This document shows positions 24,729-32,176 of a DNA stretch of 42,358 bases, in pieces (within the stretch, counting starts at the first letter, position 1; every line of letters starts with the position of its first letter). The position numbers were made by a program, and so were the translations under genes. The notes beneath the pieces are model-generated. The model ran no database searches. It worked only from the letters and a program-made list of their open reading frames with translations, and had not been told where the DNA came from. The stretch is from an uncultured Oscillospiraceae bacterium (GTDB taxonomy: Bacteria; Bacillota; Clostridia; Oscillospirales; Oscillospiraceae), in the NCBI GenBank assembly GCA_934565615.1, contig CAKTIH010000002.1, forward strand, positions 1-42,358, written 5' to 3'.

Positions 24729-24770
24729 CGCTTTGCCAAGAGCCCTCGGGTTCGAATCCCTAAAACGTCA
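24727..24770 (+). pseudogene. tRNA remnant: acceptor stem plus T arm only
   Basis: GACG-TTT (24727-24734, one bulged C) can pair with AAACGTC (24763-24769). A T arm TCGGG-TTCGAAT-CCCTA (24746-24762) adjoins the acceptor 3' strand with no gap, exactly as in tRNA. The 7-base T loop is canonical, and one T-stem pair is mismatched. There is no D or anticodon arm. It overlaps the stop codon of the membrane protein gene and precedes a terminator. It is best read as the decayed end of a tRNA gene, possibly left by an integration event. Confidence 0.5.
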
Positions 24771-24776
24771 CATTAT

Positions 24777-24813
24777 AAAAGATACCCTCTACCATTGGTA
24801 GAGGGTATCTTTT
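24777..24813. terminator. Bidirectional intrinsic terminator
   Basis: AAAAGATACCCTCTACC and GGTAGAGGGTATCTTTT form a perfect 17-bp stem with an ATT loop. A T run leaves it on the plus strand and an A run enters it, so it works in both directions. It separates the membrane protein gene from tRNA-Ser. Confidence 0.9.
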
Positions 24814-24814
24814 A

Positions 24815-24906
24815 TGGCGGAGATGGAGAGATTCGAACTCTCGAAGAGCTTTTGACCCTTACACGATTTCCAATCGTGCGCGCTCGACCAACTACGCGAC
24901 ATCTCC
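24815..24906 (-). tRNA. tRNA-Ser (anticodon GGA), with encoded CCA
   Basis: On the minus strand the acceptor stem GGAGATG pairs with CATCTCC, followed by discriminator G and an encoded CCA. The anticodon arm is ACGAT-TGGAAAT-CGT type with GGA at the centre, reading UCC and UCU codons. A long variable arm precedes the T arm GAGAG-TTCGAAT-CTCTC, as expected for class II tRNA-Ser. Confidence 0.95.
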
Positions 24907-24949
24907 GTGTTTGCTCAAGAAAACAAATTATCAACTTGTCAGCTTGCAT

Positions 24950-24978
24950 ATTATAATTCACAAGCGCCGTAAAGTCAA
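24950..24978 (-). promoter_or_regulatory. Sigma-A promoter of tRNA-Ser
   Basis: On the minus strand, TTGACT (24978-24973), a 17-base spacer and perfect TATAAT (24955-24950), about 44 bases from the tRNA 5' end. Confidence 0.8.
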
Positions 24979-25054
24979 GGAATATTTTTCAATTCTTCGG
25001 GAAAGATTATTTTGAAACAGAAAGTCTCAGAAAAAGACAGCGGAGGGCAGCGCC

Positions 25055-25498
25055 GTGAATATGACAAACGACGAGTATAAGGAATTTGCCGGGCAGCACG
25101 CGCCGCGCTCAATGGCGGGGCGGAACATGCTGCGCGCCTTTGGGAGCGGCGGGACGATCTGCGCCGTTGGTCAGGCGCTGACAAATTTATATCTTTCTCT
25201 CGGCATGGAGATGGACAGCGCCTGCGCAGCCTGCTCCGTGACGCTGATCTTCATCGGCGCGCTGCTGACCGGGCTCGGCGTATATGACGATATGGCGCGC
25301 TTTTCCGGCGCGGGCACGCTCGTGCCGATAACGGGCTTTGCAAACTCCGTCGTCGCTCCGGCGATAGAGTATAAGACCGAGGGCATGATCCTCGGCACTG
25401 CCGCCAAAATGTTCATCATCTCCGGACCCGTCATCGTATACGGGATAAGCTCCGGTGTCGTTTACGGCATACTGCTGCTGATATTCGGAGCCGCATAA
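25055..25498 (+). CDS. spoVAC: Stage V sporulation protein AC
   Basis: A small membrane protein of 147 residues of the SpoVA channel that moves dipicolinic acid into the forespore and out at germination. Family segments are FGSGGTICAVGQAL near 30-45, LIFIGALLTGLGVYDDMARFSGAGTLVPITGFANS in the middle and KTEGMILGTAAKMFIISGPVI. About four hydrophobic segments are visible. A GGAGGG sits 7 bases before the GTG at 25055, and ATG 25061 is the other option. Normally spoVAC is followed by spoVAD and spoVAE; neither is here, so this is a solitary copy. A forespore (sigma-G-like) promoter might lie in 24980-25010, but the match is poor. Confidence 0.88.
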   Translation: MNMTNDEYKEFAGQHAPRSMAGRNMLRAFGSGGTICAVGQALTNLYLSLGMEMDSACAACSVTLIFIGALLTGLGVYDDMARFSGAGTLVPITGFANSVVAPAIEYKTEGMILGTAAKMFIISGPVIVYGISSGVVYGILLLIFGAA

Positions 25499-25518
25499 GA
25501 ATATCAAAGGAGAAGCTC

Positions 25519-25671
25519 ATGGGAAAACACGCAAAGAAGAAAACCAACCGTGACGGTCAGACGGAAGTCCTCACCGGTCATGACGAAAAAGCGGAAAGGG
25601 AAAGCCCGGATCGCCGCCTCTGGGAACGCGAGTCCGACCGCCCCAACGGTACAAGCGGGAACTATAGCTGA
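25519..25671 (+). CDS. Small charged protein of 50 residues downstream of spoVAC
   Basis: Not recognised. The frame starts MGKHAKKKTNRDGQ and ends in DRPNGTSGNYS. It is rich in Lys, Arg, Glu and Asp with no hydrophobic segment, so a soluble, perhaps disordered or nucleic-acid-associated protein is likely. A strong AAAGGAG (25506-25512) lies 6 bases before the ATG. It begins 20 bases after spoVAC and ends just before a shared terminator, so it is the second gene of a two-gene unit. A forespore role is inferred from context alone. Confidence 0.6.
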   Translation: MGKHAKKKTNRDGQTEVLTGHDEKAERESPDRRLWERESDRPNGTSGNYS

Positions 25672-25674
25672 AAA

Positions 25675-25713
25675 CAGGCGCGATGCAAGATCTGCTGCAT
25701 CGCGCCTGTACTT
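25675..25713. terminator. Terminator between convergent genes
   Basis: CAGGCGCGATGCA (25675-25687) pairs perfectly with TGCATCGCGCCTG (25696-25708), followed by TACTTGTT. It lies between the spoVAC unit and the end of the LysR gene and can serve both. Confidence 0.85.
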
Positions 25714-25714
25714 G

Positions 25715-26608
25715 TTACTGCGTTCCGTATTTCTTCTCCGCAAGCTCCTTGCTGCATGAGACGAGGCGGCGGATGCTGCGGTCGTTTGCACTGCGCTCGT
25801 TTATGAGTATCCCGAGCGAGCGGTGGCAGCGCGGCTCGAGCGGCAGGGTCTTGATGTTGAACTGCATGTCCTTTGTCACGAGTCTTGACAGGACACTCAC
25901 GCCAAGCCCGTGCTCGACCATCGACGCGATGGACGCATCGTCAAGATTCGTGCGCAGAATGTTCGGCGCGACCTTCAGCCCGTTCGACGTGAAGATCGGC
26001 AGTATATCCAGCTCAAAGCCGAGGGAGGGCATGAGAAAGTCCGTCCCCTCGAAGAGCTCCACCGGGTACGCCTCACCGTCAAAATCGCAGTCGGCGGGCA
26101 GAATGGCGACAAGCTCGTCCTCCATCAGCGGTATCCATGTAAGCCCTTGGCACAGCTCCGGCTGATAGCTCACCATCGCGCAGTCAAGCTCCTCGTTCCG
26201 CACCGCCGTGGCCATCTCGTTCATGTCGTTGACTGTGAGCGAGACCTGCGTGTCCGGGCAGAGCAGCCTGAACGCGGAGAGAATATCCGGGATCCAATGG
26301 CGCGCGATGCTCGAAAACGAGCCGAGCCGCAGGGTCGAGCCAGTCTTGAGCCGCAGCTGGTCCGCCTCGCGCTCGAGCGCCGCCGCGGCGTCGGCAAAGC
26401 CCTTGAGCTTCGGCAGCAGCTCCTGCCCGGTGGGGGAGAGCCGCACACCACCCTTGCTGCGTATCAGCAGCGATACGCCAAGCTCGTCCTCAAGGGAGTT
26501 CATCATGTGCGTGAGCCCTGACTGGGTGTAGCCAAGCTCCGCGGCGGCGGCGGTGAGACTGCCGCGGTCTATTGCGGTAAGAAGGGCAATCACTTTTTTG
26601 CTGTCCAT
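25715..26608 (-). CDS. LysR-family transcriptional regulator
   Basis: A transcription factor of 297 residues. The N-terminal winged helix has IALLTAIDRGSLTAAAAELGYTQSGLTHMM, the standard LysR helix-turn-helix, then a linker helix to about 85. The effector-binding domain runs from LRLGSFSSIARHW to the end. The ligand is unknown. It is read away from the RNA gene and hyp operon that start within 600 bases on the other strand. LysR proteins often act on divergent neighbours, so those are candidate targets. The ribosome site is poor. Confidence 0.9.
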   Translation of the reverse strand: MDSKKVIALLTAIDRGSLTAAAAELGYTQSGLTHMMNSLEDELGVSLLIRSKGGVRLSPTGQELLPKLKGFADAAAALEREADQLRLKTGSTLRLGSFSSIARHWIPDILSAFRLLCPDTQVSLTVNDMNEMATAVRNEELDCAMVSYQPELCQGLTWIPLMEDELVAILPADCDFDGEAYPVELFEGTDFLMPSLGFELDILPIFTSNGLKVAPNILRTNLDDASIASMVEHGLGVSVLSRLVTKDMQFNIKTLPLEPRCHRSLGILINERSANDRSIRRLVSCSKELAEKKYGTQ

Positions 26609-26677
26609 TTCTGCAAATCACTATCCTTATGCGGTATCTATGAGAAAAACTGATTACACATATAATAATATGGAATT

Positions 26678-26705
26678 TTGCGAATTGCAAGTGAAATGTT
26701 ATAAT
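26678..26705 (+). promoter_or_regulatory. Upstream promoter P1 of the candidate small RNA
   Basis: TTGCGA (26678-26683), a 16-base spacer and TATAAT (26700-26705), directed away from the LysR gene. Confidence 0.55.
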
Positions 26706-26716
26706 TCCTCAAAGCC

Positions 26717-26745
26717 TTGATTTACTGCGAAAAAGTTGATATAAT
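26717..26745 (+). promoter_or_regulatory. Promoter P2 of the candidate small RNA
   Basis: TTGATT (26717-26722), a 17-base spacer and perfect TATAAT (26740-26745). The predicted start is near 26752. Confidence 0.7.
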
Positions 26746-26751
26746 TCAAAA

Positions 26752-26920
26752 AAGAACAGCAAAAGAGAGCTGTATCGCACTGAAAAATCCGGAAGCATTA
26801 CCGGAACAACCGGGAATAAAACCGGGATATATTTTACAGACAGCAGATATGCGGGCAGCACATCCCACGCATATATCTGTCGGTTTGCCCTGTGGGAATA
26901 CCCACAGGGCAAATTATTTT
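26752..26920 (+). ncRNA. Candidate structured small RNA or leader, about 170 nt
   Basis: This unit has tandem promoters in front and a strong terminator at its end, with no credible gene inside. Predicted hairpins in order are ACAGC/GCTGT (near 26756-26774), TCCGG/CCGGA and ACCGG/CCGG in the CCGG-rich middle, then a long stem ATATGCG (26847-26853) with CGCATAT (26868-26874), extended by GGG/CCC. GGGCA (26853-26857) could instead pair with TGCCC (26886-26890) of the terminator, an antiterminator-like option. I tried to match it to riboswitch classes I know and to 6S and SRP RNA and found no fit. It may be a free RNA or the regulated leader of the hyp operon downstream. Confidence 0.5.
26884..26920 (+). 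terminator. Strong intrinsic terminator of the small-RNA unit
   Basis: TTTGCCCTGTGGG (26884-26896), loop AATA and CCCACAGGGCAAA (26901-26913), followed by TTATTTT. A perfect 13-bp stem. Confidence 0.9.
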
Positions 26921-27047
26921 GTGCAAACATGAGAAAATGTATGGACACTAAGGTTAAGAACTTGCTAAGCATCCAAAACAAATTTAGACAATTTTGTGTA
27001 ATTTGAATATAAAACCGCAAAAATCCCTGTGAAAAAATTTACTAATC

Positions 27048-27077
27048 TTGCAAAGTGCATATAAACGGAAGTATAAT
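27048..27077 (+). promoter_or_regulatory. Sigma-A promoter of the hyp/hydrogenase operon
   Basis: TTGCAA (27048-27053), an 18-base spacer and perfect TATAAT (27072-27077), 126 bases before the hypF start. The untranslated leader carries the repeated TAGCAATAG elements. Confidence 0.7.
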
Positions 27078-27091
27078 CACATCAAGAGAAA

Positions 27092-27166
27092 TAGCAATAG
27101 CGCTTTAACGCGGTATGCGGTTTCCTATTGCTAAAAAAACGGTCATGTAGTAGAATACTATTGCTA
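27092..27166. promoter_or_regulatory. Three TAGCAATAG-type elements, likely operator or leader hairpin
   Basis: TAGCAATAG at 27092-27100 is followed by its exact inverse CTATTGCTA at 27125-27133 and again at 27158-27166. The first two could form a hairpin in the leader; the third repeats the second, with the same AAAA after it. The placement just downstream of the TATAAT box suits repressor binding or RNA-level control of hydrogenase expression. The cognate regulator is unknown. Confidence 0.55.
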
Positions 27167-27202
27167 AAACTTTAACTTAATTTACGGCGGGAGATTGATC
27201 CG

Positions 27203-29431
27203 GTGCAGAGAGTTTTGATCCATATACACGGTATTGTCCAGGGGGTCGGCTTCCGGCCGTTTATCCATAAGCTCGTCAAGGAACGCGGGCTGCGCGGCTA
27301 TATAAAAAACACCTCCTCCGGAGTCGAGCTTGAGCTTGAAGGGGAACACGATGAACTTTCCGGCTTCATTGAGGATATCCCGCGCCGTGCACCGAAGCTT
27401 GCCGTCATCGAAGCGATGGAGACGGAGTATCTTCCTGACTTGGCAGGCTATGAGAATTTCAGAATTTTGAGCAGCAAAACAGAGGCCTTCCGCAATACGC
27501 TCATTTCCCCGGATATATGTATCTGTGACGACTGCCTGCGCGAGCTGAGAACCCCCGGCGACAGGCGCTACCGCTATCCCTTCATCAACTGCACCAACTG
27601 CGGCCCGAGGTTCACCATTATAAAGGACGTGCCGTATGACCGGGCAAAGACCTCGATGAGCGCCTTTCCCATGTGCCCGGACTGTGACAGGGAGTATCAC
27701 GATATAGAGGATCGGCGCTACCATGCCCAGCCGGACTGCTGCCCGGACTGCGGCCCGCATGTGTCCTTTTTGGACGCGGAGGGAAAGGCCGTGGAGGGCG
27801 ACGCGATAGAGCTTGCCCGGCAGAGCATCAAGGCCGGGAAGATCATTGCCGTCAAGGGTCTCGGCGGTATACACCTTGCCTGCCGCTGTGACGACGCTTC
27901 CGTCGTCCGCGAGCTGCGCCGCCGCAAGCAGCGCGATGAAAAGCCCTTCGCGGTCATGTGCCGCGATGCAGAATGCGCGAGAGAAATTTGCCTCGTCTCT
28001 GAGGACGAGGAGAAGATACTTGACGGCTTTCGCCGCCCAATCGTCCTGCTGAGAAAAAAGCGGCAGGGGCTGGAGCATATCAGTGAAAACGGCTTTATCG
28101 GCGTTATGCTGCCGTATACCCCACTGCACTATCTGCTCTTCGGCGACGATATAGATATGCTCATCATGACGAGCGCGAATCTTTCCGACACTCCCATGAT
28201 GTACCGCAACGACGAGGCGGTGGAAAAGCTGCGCGGCATTGCCGACGGTTTTCTGCTGCATAACAGGGATATCCAGACCCGCTGTGACGATTCGCTGTGC
28301 TGGGTGCTCGGCGGTGCGGAATACTTTGCCCGCCGTTCGAGGGGCTATGTGCCTTTCCCGATAACCGTCGGGGAGGAGCTTCCGCCGCTGCTTGCCTGCG
28401 GCGCGGAGCAGAAAGCGAGCTTCTGCCTGTCGAAGGGAAGCTATGTTTTCCCGAGCCAGCATATCGGTGACCTGAAGAATTTTGAGACGCTGGAAAATTA
28501 TACCGGACAGATAAAACATTTCCAGCGCCTGTTTGATATAAGACCGCAGGCCGTGGTCTGCGATCTGCACCCGGACTATATGTCCACGGAATATGCTTCC
28601 GCGATAGCCGAGGAGGAAAACCTGCCGCTTATAAAGGTGCAGCACCACCATGCGCACATGGCTGCCTGTATGGCCGATAATGGTCAAAATGGGCCGGTGA
28701 TCGGCCTTGTGTGGGACGGAACCGGACTCGGTATGGACGGCACGATATGGGGCGCGGAGTGCCTCATTGGGGACTATTCCGGCTTTGAACGCTTCGGCAG
28801 CATCAGACCTATTCCCCTCATCGGCGGGGACAGGGCTGTCAAGGAGACCGACCGCGTCGCCTTTGCGCTGCTCGACGCTTCCGGCTGCGATACCTGGAAC
28901 ATTGAAAAAGCGGAAGGCTATAAGGCAGTGCTGGAGTCAAAGCTCAATTGCCCTGTGTCCTCAGGCATGGGACGGCTGTTTGACGGCGTCGCTGCAATCC
29001 TTGGGATAAAGACGCTGTGCAGCTATGAGGGTCAGGGCGCTGTCCTGCTCGAAGCCGCTGCAACGGAGGACGGAGAAGTCTACCCATTTGCCCTTGAGGG
29101 GACGCCGCTGCGCTATGACTGGCGCGGGACGATCCGCGCGATATGCGCCGATATAGAGGCGGGAGTCGACACCGGACGCGTGGCCGCCCGATTCATGAAC
29201 ACGCTCGTTGAAATGGCTGTGTGCCAGTGCCGCGCTGCGCGCAAGGCGAGCGGGATAGACGCAGTTGCGCTCTCAGGCGGCAGCTTCCAGAATATGTATA
29301 TAATGTCGCGCCTTCCGGAAAGGCTCGAAAAAGAGGGCTTCCGCGTGCTGCGGCACAGGCGCGTTTCGACAAATGACGAGGGGCTTTCGCTCGGCCAGCT
29401 GATGATAGCCGCCGCGAAGCTCGGAAAATAA
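27203..29431 (+). CDS. hypF: Carbamoyltransferase HypF, [NiFe] hydrogenase maturation
   Basis: Makes the thiocarboxamide on HypE from carbamoyl phosphate, the precursor of the CN ligands of the active-site iron. Domains in order in the 742 residues: acylphosphatase-like (1-90, HGIVQGVGFRPFIHK), two C4 zinc-finger units (CICDDC, CTNCGP, CPDCDRE, CPDCGP, about 108-185), a YrdC-like domain (about 195-370) and a Kae1/TobZ-like carbamoyltransferase domain (VQHHHAHMAACMADNG, VWDGTGLGMDGTIWG, ALSGGSFQN). All segments are intact. The GTG at 27203 is preceded by GGGAG at normal distance. First gene of the hyp operon; hypC follows after 12 bases. Confidence 0.96.
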   Translation: MQRVLIHIHGIVQGVGFRPFIHKLVKERGLRGYIKNTSSGVELELEGEHDELSGFIEDIPRRAPKLAVIEAMETEYLPDLAGYENFRILSSKTEAFRNTLISPDICICDDCLRELRTPGDRRYRYPFINCTNCGPRFTIIKDVPYDRAKTSMSAFPMCPDCDREYHDIEDRRYHAQPDCCPDCGPHVSFLDAEGKAVEGDAIELARQSIKAGKIIAVKGLGGIHLACRCDDASVVRELRRRKQRDEKPFAVMCRDAECAREICLVSEDEEKILDGFRRPIVLLRKKRQGLEHISENGFIGVMLPYTPLHYLLFGDDIDMLIMTSANLSDTPMMYRNDEAVEKLRGIADGFLLHNRDIQTRCDDSLCWVLGGAEYFARRSRGYVPFPITVGEELPPLLACGAEQKASFCLSKGSYVFPSQHIGDLKNFETLENYTGQIKHFQRLFDIRPQAVVCDLHPDYMSTEYASAIAEEENLPLIKVQHHHAHMAACMADNGQNGPVIGLVWDGTGLGMDGTIWGAECLIGDYSGFERFGSIRPIPLIGGDRAVKETDRVAFALLDASGCDTWNIEKAEGYKAVLESKLNCPVSSGMGRLFDGVAAILGIKTLCSYEGQGAVLLEAAATEDGEVYPFALEGTPLRYDWRGTIRAICADIEAGVDTGRVAARFMNTLVEMAVCQCRAARKASGIDAVALSGGSFQNMYIMSRLPERLEKEGFRVLRHRRVSTNDEGLSLGQLMIAAAKLGK

Positions 29432-29443
29432 GGAGAAAAAGAT

Positions 29444-29665
29444 ATGTGTTTGGCAGTACCGCTGAAGCTTGTTGAAATACACGGAAACTCCGCCATAGGC
29501 GAAGCTCTCGGAATGACGCGCGAAATTCGCGTCGACTTCATCCCGGAGCCGAAGGTGGGGGATTATGTTATGGTCCACGCCGGGTTTGCGATAGACCGGC
29601 TCGATGAGCAGCAGGCGCAGGAGGATATTGACGCGTGGAAAGAGGTGCAGGATGCCCTCGGCTGA
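29444..29665 (+). CDS. hypC: Hydrogenase maturation chaperone HypC
   Basis: A 73-residue chaperone that carries the Fe(CN)2CO unit with HypD and delivers it to the large subunit. The N-terminal MCLAVP with its essential Cys2 is present, as is the conserved GDYVMVHAGFAIDRLDE. Strong AAGGAG upstream. Its 3' end overlaps the likely start of hypD by 14 bases, so translation is coupled. Confidence 0.96.
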   Translation: MCLAVPLKLVEIHGNSAIGEALGMTREIRVDFIPEPKVGDYVMVHAGFAIDRLDEQQAQEDIDAWKEVQDALG

Positions 29666-30728
29666 TATGCATGCAGGTGAGATCATCTCCGCGATAGAGC
29701 GGCTGGACTTGGGCGAGATACGGCTCATGGAGGTATGCGGGACGCATACGATGTCCATTGCAAGGTCCGGGCTGCGCTCGATGCTCCCGAAAAATATAAA
29801 GCTCCTGTCGGGCCCCGGCTGCCCGGTCTGCGTCACGCCTCCGGAGGTCATAGATGCGGTGCTGGAGCTTGCGATGGAGAAGGATGTTATCATTACCACC
29901 TACGGCGATATGCTGCGCGTTCCCGGCAGCACCCCGGGCGACAGCCTGCAGCGCCGCCGCGCTATGGGCGCGAAGGTGCAGATGGTCTACTCCCCGGTGG
30001 ACGCAGTGCAGCTTGCCAAGGAGAATCCGGATAAGCAGGTGGTGTTTCTCGGCGTCGGCTTTGAGACTACCGCGCCGGGGACTGCCGCCGCGGCGCTGAC
30101 GGCGGCGGAGCAGAGAGTGGCGAATTTCTCCCTCTGGTCGATGCTCAAGACCGTGGAGCCCGCGCTGCGCGCGCTCATGGCGATGCCGGATTTCAATATC
30201 GACGGCTTTATCTGCCCGGGTCACGTGGCCACCATAATCGGCGTTAAGGGCTTCCGCTTCCTCCCGGAGGAATATTCGATGCCGGCGGTCATCGCGGGCT
30301 TTGAACCGGAGGACATTCTCCGCGCGGTGTACAGGCTCGCAAAGCAGATCGCCGAGCAGAGCCCGAAGATAGAGAACGAATACCGCAGGGCGGTCACCGA
30401 AAATGGCAACCAACTTGCGCAGAACATGATGAACACCTGCCTGCGCCGCCGTGCCGATAACTGGCGCGGTCTTGGGCTTATCCCGGACAGCGGACTTGAG
30501 CCGTCCGCCGTACTTGAAAGGCTCGATGCGGAAAAGCGCTTCGGCATAAGCTACGCGGAAAAGTCGAAGCCGACCGCTTGCCGCTGCGGGGACGTTATCT
30601 GCGGGCGCATTGCCCCGGAGCAGTGCCCGATGTTCGGCGGACGCTGCACACCGGAGGACCCGGTGGGGCCGTGCATGGTCTCCTCGGAGGGAGCCTGTGC
30701 CGCGGCGTATAAATACGCGGGGGTGTGA
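29652..30728 (+). CDS. hypD: Hydrogenase maturation iron-sulfur protein HypD
   Basis: Scaffold for the Fe(CN)2CO group, holding a [4Fe-4S] cluster, about 358 residues. VCGTHTMSIARSG and LLSGPGCPVCVTP are the two N-terminal Cys motifs, GFETTAPGTA follows, and the C-terminal cluster region has CRCGDVICG, CPMFGGRC and GPCMVSSEGACAA. The open frame reaches 29604, but ATG 29652 has GAGGTG 5 bases ahead and gives the normal HypD N-terminus; ATG 29667 is possible. hypE follows with overlap or no gap. Confidence 0.95.
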   Translation: MPSADMHAGEIISAIERLDLGEIRLMEVCGTHTMSIARSGLRSMLPKNIKLLSGPGCPVCVTPPEVIDAVLELAMEKDVIITTYGDMLRVPGSTPGDSLQRRRAMGAKVQMVYSPVDAVQLAKENPDKQVVFLGVGFETTAPGTAAAALTAAEQRVANFSLWSMLKTVEPALRALMAMPDFNIDGFICPGHVATIIGVKGFRFLPEEYSMPAVIAGFEPEDILRAVYRLAKQIAEQSPKIENEYRRAVTENGNQLAQNMMNTCLRRRADNWRGLGLIPDSGLEPSAVLERLDAEKRFGISYAEKSKPTACRCGDVICGRIAPEQCPMFGGRCTPEDPVGPCMVSSEGACAAAYKYAGV

Positions 30729-30733
30729 AACTT

Positions 30734-31732
30734 ATGGACGAGATAATTACGCTCGATTACGGCAGCGGCGGCAAAAAGACTGCCCGCCTGATAGAAAAGC
30801 TTATAGTCCCGGCACTGTCAAACCCGGCGCTGGACGCCTTGGGCGACGGCGCGATAGTAGAGGGCGCAGAGAAGCTTGCCTTCTCGACTGACAGCTTCGT
30901 CGTCGATCCTATATTTTTCCCCGGCGGAGATATCGGCAAGCTCTCCGTCTGCGGCACGGTGAACGACCTTGCAATGTGCGGCGCTGTGCCGAAGTATCTG
31001 AGCTGTTCTTTTATTATAGAAGAGGGGCTGCCGGTGGAGGACTTGGAAAAGATAGTCGAGTCCATCAGATGCACGGCTGAGAGAGCCGGTGTGCAGGTCG
31101 TGACGGGGGACACAAAGGTCGTCGAGCGCGGCAGGGGAGATAAGATATATATCAACACCGCCGGTATCGGCTTTGTGAAATACCCCGGTCTCAGCCCGAA
31201 AAACCTGAGAGACGGGGACGCTGTCATAGTCTCCGGCATGGTTGGTGACCACGGAACGGCCATCATGCTCGCGCGCAGCGGGATGATGCAGGGCGAGATA
31301 GCTTCCGACTGCGCGCCGCTGAACGGCCTGTGCGAAGCTATCCTCGGCACCGGCGCTGAGGTGAGCGTCCTGCGCGACCCGACGCGCGGCGGAGTTGCCA
31401 CGACGCTCAATGAGTTCATTGAGGGGACTGCGCTCGGAATAGAGCTGTACGAGGATAAAATTCCGGTTCGGGATCAGGTCCGCTCGGCCTGCGATATGCT
31501 CGGCCTTGACCCACTATACTGCGCGAACGAGGGCAAGCTCCTCGCCGTCGTTGCAGTGGATGATGCGGAGCGGGTGCTCGGCGCGATGCGCGAAACGGAA
31601 GAGGGGCGCGATGCCGCGATCATCGGCAGAGTCAGCGCCGGTTATCCCGGAAAGCTCGTCATGGACACGGCTTTCGGGGGGAAGCGTATCCTCCAGAAGC
31701 TCACGGGAGCGCAGCTTCCGAGAATTTGCTGA
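30734..31732 (+). CDS. hypE: Hydrogenase maturation protein HypE
   Basis: Dehydrates the carbamoyl group received from HypF to cyanide, using ATP, about 332 residues. The N-terminus has LDYGSGGKKT and the ATP-binding region contains FSTDSFVVDPIFFPGGDIG and VTGDTKVV. The C-terminus ends LPRIC, with the terminal Cys that accepts the carbamoyl group, as in all active HypE proteins. I chose ATG 30734 with GGGGGTG upstream; a GTG at 30725 overlapping the hypD stop is the alternative. Then the structural hydrogenase genes follow. Confidence 0.95.
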   Translation: MDEIITLDYGSGGKKTARLIEKLIVPALSNPALDALGDGAIVEGAEKLAFSTDSFVVDPIFFPGGDIGKLSVCGTVNDLAMCGAVPKYLSCSFIIEEGLPVEDLEKIVESIRCTAERAGVQVVTGDTKVVERGRGDKIYINTAGIGFVKYPGLSPKNLRDGDAVIVSGMVGDHGTAIMLARSGMMQGEIASDCAPLNGLCEAILGTGAEVSVLRDPTRGGVATTLNEFIEGTALGIELYEDKIPVRDQVRSACDMLGLDPLYCANEGKLLAVVAVDDAERVLGAMRETEEGRDAAIIGRVSAGYPGKLVMDTAFGGKRILQKLTGAQLPRIC

Positions 31733-31777
31733 AAATAAAAAATTTAAAATAAAAGGAAAATCAGAGAGGTGAAACGG

Positions 31778-32176
31778 ATGCAGGAGTACAAAAAGACCGT
31801 GATCACAAAGGATCAGGTCGTACCCATAGCGGAAAAAATGCGCAAGGCCGGCAATGCCCTTGTGATGATCCACGGCTTCATCGGCAACGATGGGCAGATG
31901 GACGTCTCATGGGACTATGCCGTAGACCCGGCGATAGAGTCCTATCACGTGATAGGCGAGACGGTGCTCCCGTCGATCGGCGAGATCTACGATACGGCGG
32001 CGACATGGCCGGAGCGCGAGCTCAACGAGCTGTTCGCGATAGAGTTCGAGGGACTTGACGTGTCGCAGCGGCTCTTCCTGCCGGAGGACATGCTCGAAAC
32101 GCAGGGCAAGGGCCAGATAATGGTCATGCCGCTTTCGGAGCTTCGGCAGAAAAACATTGAGGAGGGAACGAAATGA
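31778..32176 (+). CDS. mbhK: Membrane-bound hydrogenase subunit, NuoC-like (MbhK/EchD type)
   Basis: A short protein of 132 residues related to the 30-kDa subunit of complex I. The family signature is WPERELNELFAIEFEGLD near residue 80, equivalent to ERExxDMFGIxFxGH. It sits beside the catalytic large subunit in the peripheral arm. AGAGGTG lies 6 bases before ATG 31778, which I prefer over the GTG at 31769. The end overlaps the next start by 4 bases. First structural gene after hypE. Confidence 0.85.
   Translation: MQEYKKTVITKDQVVPIAEKMRKAGNALVMIHGFIGNDGQMDVSWDYAVDPAIESYHVIGETVLPSIGEIYDTAATWPERELNELFAIEFEGLDVSQRLFLPEDMLETQGKGQIMVMPLSELRQKNIEEGTK

Noticed and set aside
26780..26920. Known riboswitch (c-di-AMP, guanidine II, NiCo, Moco)
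   Set aside because: The CCGG hairpins and long stem recalled these in places, but the invariant loop and junction bases of each class are missing.
26717..26932. Plus-strand frame of 71 codons in the candidate small RNA
   Set aside because: It starts inside the P2 -35 region, has no ribosome site and runs through the terminator hairpin.
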